Source of the DNA: Viola odorata
Taxonomy: Eukaryota; Streptophyta; Magnoliopsida; Malpighiales; Violaceae
Assembly: GCA_963691705.1 (NCBI GenBank)
Contig: OY829542.1
Location: 38,426,579-38,490,578 of the forward strand
DNA length: 64,000 nucleotides
Direction of reading: 5' to 3'
Part shown: piece after piece, positions 1-9,770 of the stretch
Layout of the letters: each line of letters starts with the position of its first letter
Position numbering within the stretch: position 1 is the first letter of the stretch
Program-made: the position numbers and the translations under genes
The notes under the pieces: model-generated
What the model was told of the DNA's origin: nothing
The model's input: the letters and a program-made list of their open reading frames with translations, nothing else
Database searches by the model: none

Positions 1-144
1 CTCAGAAAAAAAAGGAGGGTGCTCTGTCAATATACCTTTATCGACTGTCGAGCCCTCATTAATGCAGAAACCTCTGAGGAGGCAAGACGGAAGATGCGGC
101 GATAGCTCTTGGTAAACACTCGGGCTCGTTTTCAGTTGGGCATA

Positions 145-645
145 TGATAACTATTGATACCACTGAAGCGGCATCTCCACCCTCCCCAGAGTGGCCAAGC
201 CAGGATACTGTACCCGCCGAGGGAGACGAGACCCTGTTCATACCACCCCTAGCCTGGCGGCCGACCCTGGGATGGTCGACATCAGCGGAGGGGGCTCTCA
301 CGCGGCATCCGCACGGCGGCATCCCTTCCCAGGTCATCCTTGATGTCACTCCGCATGACATCACTCCCTGCCACCCCAACGACATCTACTCGGGGGTAGC
401 TCCTACCCCCTGTCGGTACATTCCTTCCTTTACCTATAAATACCCCCACCCATTCTGATAAGAGGGTAAGCCTAAGATAGTGTACTGAAACCCTGCCACT
501 TTGACTACTCATATTGACTTAGGCATCGGAGTGTTTACGCTGGAGACCCCCTCCGGCGCTCTGCAGGTGACGAAGACCCCAGAATAGTGTTCCCGACCAG
601 CCCAGATCAGGCCGATCCTGTTCAGCATTTCTCGGACTCTTATCA
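145..645 (+). repeat. 3' LTR of Tat-like element C (upstream copy)
   Basis: A 501-bp LTR runs from TGATAACTATTG to CTCTTATCA. It has 6-bp inverted ends (TGATAA/TTATCA) and a TATA box (TATAAATA) at 435-442. The module GGAGACCCCCTCCGGCGC near its right end is shared with the LTRs of elements A, B and F. The preceding 144 bp are the distal upstream region of the antisense gene of C; the matching TATA box lies at 26728-26735 in the other copy. The LTR is followed by GAAAC and then element D. No partner LTR or matching TSD is inside the window. Confidence 0.85.
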
Positions 646-2553
646 GAAACTAAATGCGAAATTGTGAAGTCATGTTCGTAGACTCCCATGGGCGTCTTGG
701 GTGGCTAGAGTTGTTTGCGTTCCCGTTGGCAGCAACTTGGAACCTAGCAAAAGAGAGGAAACAAGACTAGAGGAAGAGGTGTTAGGGTTAGTGAAATCAA
801 GGAAAGGATCCTTAAATCGCCCAAGGTGGCACTATTTAGGGTAAGATCCCTCACGCCTCACCATACTCCTTATGGCATATAGACTCACTTTTTTATTTGC
901 CAATGGCTCACACTTTTCACTCTTAAGCTTACCACTCACAATCTTCACTCCTCTCGGCGCATGCTCACTGTTTTCATGCCCGATATTTTTCTGACTCACA
1001 AACCTCACATTTATCTCTCCTTTCGGCGCATGCTCACTTATTTCACGCTCAGTCTTTTCCTCACTCACACGCCTCATATTTTTCACTCCACACCGCTCAA
1101 GTTGATTTTCTATAACCGTGGGGAACACAAGTGCAGCGCAAGCTTTGTAAAGCTTGGTTTGGTCTTCGTGGACTTGTGATGGAGGCAATGGGGGAATAAG
1201 GAACTTGCTGCCCAAGTGTTCCAACTTGTACATATTGAGGAAGCCATCATGGACAACCCGCTTGTCAAACTGCCACGGTCTCCGTAGAAGTAAGTGCTGG
1301 AATTCATTGGAGCCACATCACAAATCCGCTAATCTTCGTATGCGCCAACGAAAAAAGGAATACTCACTTGCCTAGTCAGGCTAATGGAACTCCCATCATT
1401 GAACCAATTCAGCACATAAGAGTGAGGGTGCTGTAGGGTAGACAACCCCAAAGAGTGGATAAGGAGCTCGCTTGCCACATCGGCACAACTCCTATTATCT
1501 ACGAGAATGGAGATCACCAAACCGTGTGCTAGGCCGCGAGTGGGAAACAGGTTGTCCCTTTGCTCAAAAACACTATCATGGACCTTGGCATGGATGCTCA
1601 AGTTTCTCCTCACTACCAAACACTTAGGGACCTGCGCACGGGTATACTCATCATCATCCATATCATCCGAGTCAACTACACTCTTGGTCACCATCACTTG
1701 ACTACCCTCGGGTTCATCATCATCGTTCACTACCTCACCACTCTCACGCATGATCATAACCCTCCTATTAAGGAATTCCGTCCTCATATGGCCTTTGCCC
1801 CCAGATTTAAAGCATGTAATATTCCTAGAAGGGGTTCTAGAGTTAGGGTCGGTGTTTAGTGTTTGTTTGGGTAGTAAGGCCGAGGACGGGTTCATGTTTG
1901 GGTAAGTGTTTGGCTTGGGTGGGGGTGTGGGATGTGTGGTCTCTTGGTTGACTTTAGAAGGTAAGGAAGGAGCATTCCAAGCAGGCTTATAAAAAGATGA
2001 AGAAATGAAAGGAGCTTTGGGTTTAGCGCTTACTTGGCGTTCTATCTTGAGGACAAGATGGAACATGTCCTCCAAGGAGTTATAGGAGTGAAAATCCAGC
2101 TAGTATGAGATCTCCTTGTGTAGGCCTCCCAAGAACCGAGCCATGGTGGCCTCATCACTCTCGTGCACATCCGCTCGCATCAAACACGTGAGCATTTCAT
2201 AGTAGAAATCACTCACACTGCGAGGTCCTTGTGTCAATCTTTGAAGGCGCTGGTGGAGGTCACGAAGATAATAGGAAGGCTCAAATCGACGCCTCATCTC
2301 ATATTTTAACTCATCCCAAGTCTCCACCGAAGGCAGCCTCTCAAGTCGCTTATTGACCACAAGTCTATCCCACTAATGTATAGCCATTCCCATGAATTCC
2401 ACAATGGTAAGGCGCACCTTCTTTGTCTCCGAGTAGTTATAGCACCCAAAGACACTCTACTTTGCTTTCCCAATCATAGTAGGCGTCGGGGTCATCCTTG
2501 CCTTCAAAGATAGGCATGGACAATTTGATACTAGAGAGGTTGCTATCCACTCT
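646..2553 (-). pseudogene. gag-pro: Element D gag-protease remnant (upstream copy)
   Basis: Read on the minus strand, this contains a gag capsid fragment (2360-2100, with WDELKYEMRRRFEPSYYLRD), then a zinc-knuckle-like stretch (CFKSGGKGHMRTEF) in which the second and last cysteines are replaced by S and F. A retropepsin-like segment follows (ILVDNRSCADVASELLIHSLG), with the usual DNGS changed to DNRS. Next comes a charged linker like that after the protease of element G. The frame is broken, for example by a stop just after HKEISY. No RT, RNase H or integrase follows before the LTR of element C. D is interrupted by element E at 2553/2554. Confidence 0.85.
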
Positions 2554-3328
2554 TGATATAATCTCGCTTCCTTTTTGGAGAAGAAGACCGAATTGAAGAT
2601 GGAGACAGATCTAGTCCTCGGAAAGAGATTGGCAGCTTGGATGGTTGAACGGATGAAGGTGAGTTTAAGTGTTTTAGTGGAGTATTTTAGGCACCAGATA
2701 AATGGAATGAAGGGTAGAGATATATTGAAATAGAATGCATATATTAACTTAAAAGTAGAGAAAACCCTCTTTGCAACAAAGGCAAAGCAACCTTTCTATG
2801 GAAAGTTACAAGGATCTCTTGAAACAAGGCCCGCGTGAGCAACCCGGCTGGTTTGTTCAAGAAGAGATAGTGTGCTTCTAGCAACCCTAAGATGAACCCT
2901 AAATTAATCTAAGCTAATTGGCCTTGATGAAGATATCACTTAAAATCAAAGACAAGGTATAAAAGAGGCTATCTCCTTCAATTTATACCTTGAGAATTAT
3001 TACAATAAGAAACCCTAAAATACCCTTACAATAAGCTCGTAGATGGGCTGCTTGAAAGCCCCGCGTGAAAACCTCAAAATGAAGCTGGCGGTATGCCGCT
3101 AGGTGTTTGGCAGTATACAGCTAGGCTCGCTGCCAATTTTCATGTGGTCATGTCGAAGCTGGCAGTATACCGCTAGGCCTGAGGCGGTATGCCGCTAGGG
3201 CCCTGTCTTCATGTTTTGCGCGGGCTCGAAAGAGGACTTCATGGCTTGCGAGGGTTGGCGCGGGAGTCCTCATGCCATGCGCACCCAACTCATGAATGCG
3301 TGCACCTAGAGCATCCGAGCTCGTATCA
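2554..3328 (-). repeat. 3' LTR of element E (upstream copy)
   Basis: A 775-bp LTR in minus orientation with ends TGATA...TATCA. It matches the right-hand LTR at 55552-56304 with about 6% differences by eye. ACTCT lies directly on its left (2549-2553) and also right of the partner LTR. An 11-bp perfect inverted repeat (2953-2963 and 2982-2992, CAAGGTATAAA) puts TATA boxes on both strands. Several GCGGTATGCCGC-like palindromes lie at 3083-3203. Confidence 0.9.
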
Positions 3329-3717
3329 TCACCTCCCCCTTCGAGGAGATTTGTTCTCGAATCTAAAGGTGAGAACCTCACGAATGCAGCAAGGCAAACT
3401 TTGGGCAGCCACTTGAAGATCCAAAATAGCATTTGGTCCAACGGTGCGCGATAGAGTTTAACCACCAAAGATGCATTATTCCTGTTACCTACACAAGGGC
3501 ACGAGTCTATGGGGGTAATCATGAGAGACCCATAGTCATGCTTAAAAAAAGGTAATCCAACAAATGGACATTCGGTGCGAGGTGAGACTAGAGCATGAAA
3601 AGAGCAATAATATGAAGGCATGTGCAAGTGTGATGGCACCCTATGTGAGAAGGGATCAGAATAGGAAGTGACACACACAAAACGTACATGTATCATATTA
3701 TCCAAAGCATGCGGCAA
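3148..3717 (-). pseudogene. Element E terminal ORF running into the 3' LTR (upstream copy)
   Basis: A 189-codon minus-strand frame begins in the internal region of E and reads into the LTR across TGATACGAGC. The segment DSRTNLLEGGGDDTSS just before and across the LTR edge resembles the integrase tail of element G (DSRMNPCEGEGDDTSP), which overlaps its LTR in the same way. The N-terminal two thirds match nothing I recognise. I infer that it is a leftover of the pol C-terminus fused to non-pol sequence, not a functional gene. Confidence 0.4.
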
Positions 3718-3903
3718 GACAAAAGTGCTACAAGAGGAAGGGATAGGAGGCGCAAACTTTAGTGAAAAATGTTGAGCAAGACCTCCGTCGGGTCGTCCTC
3801 CGAAACTAGCACAATATAAGAGATAACGCTAGAGGAAGAGGGGTTAGTGTTAGTGAAATCCAAATAAGGATTCTTAAACTGGCCAAGAGTTCACGGGTTA
3901 AGG

Positions 3904-4472
3904 TGATAAGATTTAATTTCTGAGACGATCGGGATGAGGACTACTGTTGGTCGGAGTTGCTATGGTCGTCGTCGGACTCACCTGCAAGGCGCCGGAGGGG
4001 GGACTCCGATGCTTAAGTCAGTAAGTGGTTCAAAAATAGCAGAGGTTCTAGTAAGTAAATTCTGGCTTACTCGATGTTTTACATTAAAGGGTATTTGTAG
4101 GCCGCTGGAGGCGATATCTGGACGAAATAGCGATATCCAGGTGAGACGACGCTCCCGATGACGTCACGAGCGATACCTGGGGATGATGCCATCGGCGATA
4201 CCTGAGGGAACATCATGGGCAATGCCTCTGAGGTGGGTGCCGGGGGCGATACCCATGATGATGTCGGGGCGATAACTCTATAGGTCCCTGGGATGGGATG
4301 ATGTCGTGCGTCCAGAGACGCGTGAGACCTCCCCCTCTGATGTCGACCATCCCAGAAAACACATCAAGGTCGGGTAGCAATGGCTTAGATGTCCGACAAG
4401 GCTTGTAGGACTCCGTCTTCCGTAGGGGTCATCATTACAGAAATGCCCTTAGGATTGCCTTAATGGTTATCA
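3904..4472 (-). repeat. 3' LTR of Tat element A (upstream copy)
   Basis: A 569-bp LTR in minus orientation with TGATAAG...GGTTATCA ends, matching 44693-45255. TAAGG precedes it on the left (3899-3903). Relative to the right-hand LTR it lacks a ~14-bp block that includes GGCGTAGACACT and carries an extra ~24-bp block around the motif CCCATGATGATG. About 16 substitutions were seen by eye, most of them transitions. Confidence 0.9.
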
Positions 4473-5416
4473 TAAGCCCAACCGAAAATGAGCCCGAGTG
4501 TTCACCAAGGGCTGTCGTTCCCTGTCCATGTCTGGAATCTTGGGAGAGGGTCCTTTCCTCCTTATGACGATATACTTGCGAGGTCTTCGAGCTTCTTTGC
4601 CTATTTCGATGAATTTGATAAGGTTTGGTTTAACGACATGCAACGCCTAAATCTGGAGCTTTCCTCCGAGTAAGCAGATTCTGGTTTTCATTCCTGTCCA
4701 AAGACCTGTCCTCATGGGGTATCAAGGAATCAGCGAGAGGCGCCGTTACGCCGTCTATAGCCGTTAGGGCATCGCTATCGCCTAGCGATATTATCCTGCC
4801 TGATGCATCGACAACGCTTAGAAGGTTGCGAACTCGTCCGTGCTGTAGGAGAGTTACTGACGGACCACTTTCGACATTGCCGCAGACTGCGACCAGGTTC
4901 ATACCGTTGAGGTCAGTTTGCACACATTCCCGGCCCATCAGCCTTTTGGGAGAACTGCAAACACGTAGAGGAGATAGGTACTTTATGGAGACATTAGTAA
5001 ACTTTGTACTTACAGGGATTTTGAGAACATGCGGGTTCTTTCTTTCCTCTCCACCCACGGAAATAGTGATATTGATGCAGTTTTATGCCATCAGCTGCCT
5101 ACGATCTGTGCGACTTTATACCACTAGATACCTGCGATATCGGCGAGGCTTTACACTGCTAGGAGCTACCTGCGACATCGACGCGGCCTTACACTGTGGC
5201 TACCTTCGTACGGCTTTGACGTCATGGCCACCCGTAATATCGCGGTCCTCGGCGTTTTCTAGGATTCTATCTCGTGCTCCTCTCGAATATCTGCATCGTT
5301 AGCAGTATACGAACATCGACCCTCGTTTCTGCTTCAGGTCTATCGGTCTTTGAGGGTAACAGGACGGCTCGTCTTTTGAGGGCCTCCTTTTTCCCGAAGG
5401 CCCTTTTTTCAGAGCC
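4473..5416. repeat. Non-coding region between 3' LTR and first accessory gene, with ~37-bp tandem repeats
   Basis: No convincing coding frame is present. At about 5067-5220 a 35-38-bp unit (core GCTACCTGCGACATCG, TTACACTGCTAGGA) is repeated four to five times with divergence. The same unit, reverse-complemented, is found in element F at 49798-50010, that is, on the same strand relative to each element. The first 35 bases next to the LTR carry the AGCCCAACCGAAAATGAG motif also seen beside other Tat-family 3' LTRs. Confidence 0.6.
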
Positions 5417-5424
5417 TATAAATA
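5417..5424 (+). promoter_or_regulatory. TATA box of accessory gene 1 (element A, upstream copy)
   Basis: TATAAATA lies 55 bp before the ATG at 5479, a normal plant spacing for a short leader. The paralogue in element C has the same box at 26728-26735 on the minus strand. The identical copy is at 32154-32161. Confidence 0.65.
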
Positions 5425-5478
5425 TGAGAGCTTTCTCTACTCACGCTCTCCTCATCTTTTTCTTTTGCAATTTGCATC

Positions 5479-5856
5479 ATGGATCATCTGACTAAAAATT
5501 TCCTCCTTTCCAAGGGCCATACTCTCAAGAACCTCAATAATGGTGATGTCGGGTTCCTGGAGAACATGCTGATCAAGATCTCCGAGGACATCTTGGAGTT
5601 ACAAGGGATGCTGACCCCACTCCATTCTAGGCTGGGAGCTACATCTCTAGAGGACTTCAATCCTTTAGAGGGCGTGTCGAAGCTAGCCACCTCCATCGCT
5701 CGGATTCAAGTGGTGATCGCCATGCTGCAGCAGCGCAAGGATATGCTGGGGTGTTACTTGAAGGGAATGAGGGTCACTTCTGCTGATGTCACTCTGGTCA
5801 TGGATTCCCTGAGAGATATTCCCGGGGTGCCCGAGGATGCTGGCTCTGACGCCTGA
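5479..5856 (+). CDS. Antisense accessory protein 1 of Tat element A (uncharacterised, ~125 aa), upstream copy
   Basis: An intact 125-codon frame starts MDHLTKNFLLSKGHTL. I recognise no family. Conservation with the copies in elements B and C is clear: TKNFLLSK near the start, SEDILELQGMLTPL at about 45-58, and a helical stretch RIQVVIAMLQQRKDMLGC at about 90-107, which may form a coiled coil or a small helical bundle. The tail is acidic (PEDAGSDA). It lies antisense to the gag-pol of the element, has its own TATA box, and a poly(A) signal follows at 5933. Survival of the frame in this and in C suggests that it was under selection in the element. The function is unknown; a role in element biology is inference. 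Confidence 0.75.
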   Translation: MDHLTKNFLLSKGHTLKNLNNGDVGFLENMLIKISEDILELQGMLTPLHSRLGATSLEDFNPLEGVSKLATSIARIQVVIAMLQQRKDMLGCYLKGMRVTSADVTLVMDSLRDIPGVPEDAGSDA

Positions 5857-5904
5857 TGTTGGCGGCTCCCTTTGAACCTGTTCTCTTTTTCTATTTTACG
5901 CAAC

Positions 5905-5938
5905 TGTACTTTTCGGCCGTTAGGCCATACTAAATAAA
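5905..5938 (+). terminator. 3'-end signal of accessory gene 1 (element A, upstream copy)
   Basis: The motif CGGCCGTTAGGCC, in which two GGCC blocks can pair, lies just before AATAAA at 5933-5938. The B paralogue has CGGCCGGTAGGCC with AATAAA at 8444-8449. The C paralogue has GGCCGTTAGGCC with AAATAAATAAA on the minus strand near 26165-26195. Confidence 0.55.
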
Positions 5939-6335
5939 CTGTCTTTATTACGCCGCTTGCCACTTTTCTTCTTCAACGCGTCATTTGTCTCTTTTTGGTT
6001 GGTGGCTTCCCAAGCCCAACCGAAAACGAGTCAGTTATCATACGGTTTTTGCATGACGGTTTTCTCGCTAACAGTTTTGTATTGATTCCATGCCGCCGCT
6101 TCGGTGTCAACCGATTGGGCTAATTTTCGGTTTTCCTCGATCTATGGGAGATTTCAACAGGCGTGACTGCAAATCTAGATTGACACTCCAGGTTGTACAC
6201 GTGTCAATTCTCAAGAGTCGCATCGGATAATTAAAAGCTTTCCCCCCTCCTCTGGCTATTTAATGGGATTCTTTTTCCCCCTATTTCCATTCACCTTCTT
6301 GTTTGCTTTTCTCTTGACAGGTTGCCTGTGATCTT

Positions 6336-6756
6336 ATGTCTGATTCTCATTTTTTGGATACTGCTGCGCGGGATTCTCTGCCAACTCCTCCGACTTCACC
6401 AGATTTGACAGTCCTCCTCCGTCACCCCCCTGGAGACCGTTCGTCCGCCGGTGGGTCGCAAAAGGCTGAGGAAAAACGCCTTAAAGGTGCCTGAAGCGCT
6501 TTCTATTTCTTCCGCCCTTTCTGTTCAAAAGGGGAAAGAACCATCTCTTCTTTCTCACCTTTCACCAAATAGGGCTCTTTCTGCCAGCGGGGGTGAGGAA
6601 ATAGTGATGTCAGCTGCTGAGGAGGAGTCAGGTCGATCAATGATACGCATAGGAAAAAGGGTTGATGAGCCTTTCCCTCTCATTAGTAGGGAGCTATCAT
6701 TCTCAGATGATGATATAGTCTATTGCTATGGTATCACTTGGTCTGATGGTGATTAG
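6336..6756 (+). pseudogene. Antisense accessory gene 2 of element A, frameshifted (upstream copy)
   Basis: The frame begins MSDSHFLDTAARDS with the conserved PTPPTSPD motif. Compared with the intact B gene (8846-9304), one base is missing near 6410, which throws the remainder into another frame that is open from about 6451 and ends DDDIVYCYGITWSDGD. The basic segment (GRKRLRK) and the acidic WSDG tail match the family. TATTTAAT at about 6263-6270 could serve as its TATA box. Function unknown. Confidence 0.7.
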
Positions 6757-7222
6757 TTTAGTTTGTCTTGCTTCTTTGTAGATGCCGTTTGGCTGTTCAA
6801 AATGAATAAGATAACGCTTCACTTTTTCTTTTGTGCCCCTATCGCCTTCACGCGTTATTTCTTCAAGCGTAAAGGGTTGTTGCAGGGGGATAGTTACTGT
6901 TGGGGGCAACCGTCTTTTGGTTTTCAGTAACCGTCTTCTCCTACAGACATAAATGACTATCCACGCGTCGCTTTCTGCTCCGCACATGTCTCACTTTTAC
7001 AGGCTGTTTTTTCTTCAAGTTCGATCTTTATAAGGGAACTGCTGTTCTCTTTTATTATTTTTGCCAATACTTTAAAAATTTTCGCACTTTCTCTTTCTTC
7101 TGTGCTTCTTCCTACTCAAGAGGAGTTTCTGCAACTGCTCGCCGGAGTCGACGGCCTGTTTACTGGCTTCCTACCCAGGTATTTTGTTCCCTTCTCGTCG
7201 TAGTTTAATTTTCCAGTCCCTT

Positions 7223-8129
7223 ATGTCTCATATTAGAGCCGCTGCGGGCACTGAGAATCCCATAGATCTCGAGGCTAGGAGAGCTCGTAGTATTTTTTAT
7301 TGTAGTGAGGTTTTGAGAGCAGAGCTAGAGGAGAACAGTATCACCTTTCCCTTGGGCTGCCGCCTTCATATCCCTACGAAGGATATCCGGCTTCATGATG
7401 CCACGTGGGTAACGTTCCGGGTGGTTTATTTCAAGATGTTCCTCTACGGATTTCATCTTCCGATCCATACTTCTCTGATGAAGCTGTTAAATCATTACGA
7501 TCTCAATCTTGTTCAAATAACTCCATCTTCCTGGAGTGGGATTTATGCCTTTCTTCGAGCGTGCGAGATGAAGCATATTTTCACTCCCTCCCTCGATCTG
7601 TTCCGCACGTTTTTCAGCCTGAGCTGCCGCGACTGCTTGGTGGACATCACCCCAAGATGGAATGATGCCATCGTGCGGTTTTTCTGGTGGAACTTTCAAG
7701 GTTTTGAGGACAACGTAGGCAACTGGAAAAATGGCTTCTTTACCCTTCGCCTGCCATCTCGCTGGTGTCGTGGGGGTTTTAACCGAGAGATTACCGGTGC
7801 CGCTAGGAAAACACCAGAAGTGTTGTCTAGTATCGACATGTCCCATGTTAACGCCTTGTTAGAGATAGAAGGGCCTTTCCGCATTCGGGAATTTGCTCGG
7901 TTTAGGCCCTTGAAAGAGTGTGCCGTTGGTGAGTTTTTCTTTGGCCACGTTATCGCTTCAATTTGCTTGCTATATTAATATGTTTTCGCTGGCAGGTAGC
8001 GCTGAGGGTTGTTCTTCTGGAGGAACTAACATCCCTCTGAACGTAGTGCCGCTTCAAACATTGCCCCCTTCCTGGAGAACATGCTGGTCAAGACTTCTGA
8101 GGATATTCTGGAGCTGCAGGGGATGCTGA
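7223..8129 (+). pseudogene. Transposase_28-like accessory gene of A, cut at the duplication breakpoint
   Basis: Exon 1 starts MSHIRAAAGTENPID and carries the Transposase_28 (PF04195)-like domain, with FKMFLYGFHLPIH, LVQITPSSWSGIYAFLRACE and LVDITPRWND as landmarks. A 67-bp GT-AG intron lies at 7929-7995 (donor GTGAGT, acceptor GGCAG). Exon 2 begins GSAEGCSSGG and runs 26 codons to 8072, where the sequence switches to accessory gene 1 of element B in another frame. The result ends after about 19 foreign codons at 8129. The uninterrupted version is at 33960-36118. TATAAG at 7029-7034 may be its promoter. Confidence 0.85.
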
Positions 8130-8371
8130 CTCCGCTCTATTCCCGGCTGGGAGCCATCTCTCTGGAGGACCTCAGTCCTTTGGAGAGTGTTTCAAAGTTG
8201 TCTGCCTCCATCTCTCGGATTCAAGTGGTGATCGCTATGCTGCAGCAGCGTAAGGACATGTTGGGGTGCTGCCTGAAGGGGATGAGGGCCACTTCCCATG
8301 ATCTTGTCCTGGTCATGGATTCCTTGAGGGACCTTCCTGAGGTGCCCGAGGATGCTGGTTCTGACGCCTGA
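8073..8371 (+). pseudogene. Accessory gene 1 of element B, 5' part removed at the breakpoint
   Basis: The frame from ENMLVKTSEDILELQG to the stop at 8371 aligns with residues about 28-125 of the intact A protein and ends PEVPEDAGSDA. The first ~27 codons and the promoter are missing because the duplication junction lies at 8072/8073. The junction falls at TTCC, shared by the A gene (CCCCCTTCC) and the expected B sequence (GGTTCCTGGAG). The hairpin-like GGCCGGTAGGCC and AATAAA follow (8430-8449). Confidence 0.8.
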
Positions 8372-8845
8372 TAACGGTGGCTCCCTTTGGGCCTTTTTCT
8401 TTTCCTCTTGCCTTGTAAATGTATCTTTCGGCCGGTAGGCCATAATAAATAAATCGTTTCAATCATTCCGCCTTGCGACTGTTCTTCTTCTTTACTGCAC
8501 TCTTTGTCATTTTCCAAGGAATATTCTTAGCCCAACTGAAAACAGTCTTGCCATTGGGCGGTTTTTCTGTTGATCGTTCTGCCTTAACTCCGCGCCGTCC
8601 TCATTACAACAATTGATCGGCAGATATTAGCATTATTCTTGATTTGCGTGAGATTTCAACAGGCATGACTGCAAATCTACATTTGCACTTCAGACTGTAC
8701 ACGTGCCAATCTTCAAGAGTCGGGTTGGAGGATCGAAGAGTCTCTTTTCTTCTTTTCCCGGCTATTTAATGAGGCTTTTCCTCCTTCATTCTTATCCATT
8801 TCTTTCTCCTTCATTTTTCTTCGTTATCGATCCTCTGCGAATCTC

Positions 8846-9304
8846 ATGGCTGATTCTTATTTGCTAGGTACGGCTTCGGGGAATTCACCGCCAACTCCTC
8901 TGACTACCCCTGACACAGATAATCCTCCCCCATCCCCTCCTTGGAGGCCGGTTGTCCGTCGGCGAGGTCGCAAGAGATGGAGGAAGGAAGTTGAACAACG
9001 AAGGAAGGAGGCTGCCAAGGCCTCTAAGTCATTTTTCGACTCTCTGGCTTCTCTGGCTAGGGAGGAGGAAAAATCGTTTCCTCCTTTGAGTGATTCGCCT
9101 CCATGGGTTCCTTCTGCTGGTTCAGCCGTTGAGGCAGTATCGCCAAGCGTTAAGGAGAAAACAACCGGGTCGACTACTGCTGCTAGAAAGAGGGTCGGTG
9201 AGTCTTCTCCCCCTGCTGTTGTGGATTCACCATTCTGGGGTGGCGATGACGAAGAGGACGTAGTCTATTGCTACGGCATTACTTGGTCCGACGGTGAAGA
9301 GTAG
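8846..9304 (+). CDS. Antisense accessory protein 2 of element B (proline-rich, basic, acidic tail)
   Basis: An intact 152-codon frame starting MADSYLLGTASGNSP. Residues ~14-33 are proline/threonine-rich (PPTPLTTPDTDNPPPSPPW). Residues ~37-57 are strongly basic (RRRGRKRWRKE) and could be a nuclear-localisation or nucleic-acid-binding stretch. The C-terminus is acidic and aromatic (DEEDVVYCYGITWSDGEE). The ends are conserved in elements A and C while the middle is variable, which suggests a disordered linker between two short functional motifs. TATTTAAT just upstream (about 8763-8770) may be its TATA box. I do not recognise the family; an adaptor or regulatory role is a guess. Confidence 0.7.
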   Translation: MADSYLLGTASGNSPPTPLTTPDTDNPPPSPPWRPVVRRRGRKRWRKEVEQRRKEAAKASKSFFDSLASLAREEEKSFPPLSDSPPWVPSAGSAVEAVSPSVKEKTTGSTTAARKRVGESSPPAVVDSPFWGGDDEEDVVYCYGITWSDGEE

Positions 9305-9575
9305 GGCCTAACCCTTCTTTTTGTAGATGCCGTATGGCCTTCCTCATAATAATGAATGATGGTTTTACTTCCTTTTCGCTTCTCATCGCTTACTTATTGT
9401 TTCTTTCTGAGCGTTCCGGGTGATCGCGGAAGCGTCCCTTTCGCTACGGGTAACTGCCTTCAACTTCTAATCGGTAACTGTCTTCTTTCAGAAGGCACAA
9501 ATGACTATCCACGCGTCTTTTTCTGTTCTGTACGTGTTTCATTTTTACAGGCTGTCTCTTCTTTAGGCTTTCCTT

Positions 9576-9580
9576 TATAA
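9576..9580 (+). promoter_or_regulatory. TATA-like box of the Transposase_28-like gene 1 (element B)
   Basis: TATAAGGAAA lies about 195 bp before the ATG at 9771. The same TTTATAAGGRAA context occurs upstream of the A gene (7029-7034 and 33766-33771). Confidence 0.45.
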
Positions 9581-9770
9581 GGAAATCATCTCTCTCTTTT
9601 ACTGCTTTTGCTAATATTTTGAGTTTTTGCACATTTTCTCTCTCTTCTGCACTTCTTTTCTTCGAGAGGTTTTACCGCGACCGCTCACTGGTGCCGGCGA
9701 CCGGCTCACTGGCTTTTTGCTCCAGGTATTTACTCCTTCTACCGCCGTAGATTTACTTTCCCTGTCCCTT

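Larger units (their letters stand above)
1..8072. repeat. Upstream (partial) copy of a ~26.7-kb tandem duplication
   Basis: This stretch matches 26738-34809 base for base at a constant offset of 26737. I noticed only three substitutions: 707 A versus 27444 G, 3801 C versus 30538 T, and 7158 G versus 33895 A. It holds the end of element C, part of element D, the 3' LTR side of element E and the 3' LTR side of element A. Identity stops at 8072, where the sequence switches into an accessory gene of element B. I infer that it is the tail of the first unit of a head-to-tail duplication. A mis-join in assembly would look the same. Confidence 0.9.

Noticed and set aside
144..458. Open frame of ~104 codons inside the LTR of C (and the copy at 26881-27195)
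   Set aside because: It lies wholly in an LTR and has no family match, with frames open on both strands by composition.
3189..3416. Short plus-strand frame over the E LTR edge
   Set aside because: It runs against the element, crosses the LTR boundary and the palindromic repeats; no homology.
4826..5302. 158-codon plus-strand frame upstream of accessory gene 1
   Set aside because: It overlaps the ~37-bp tandem repeats, and there is no counterpart in B or C.
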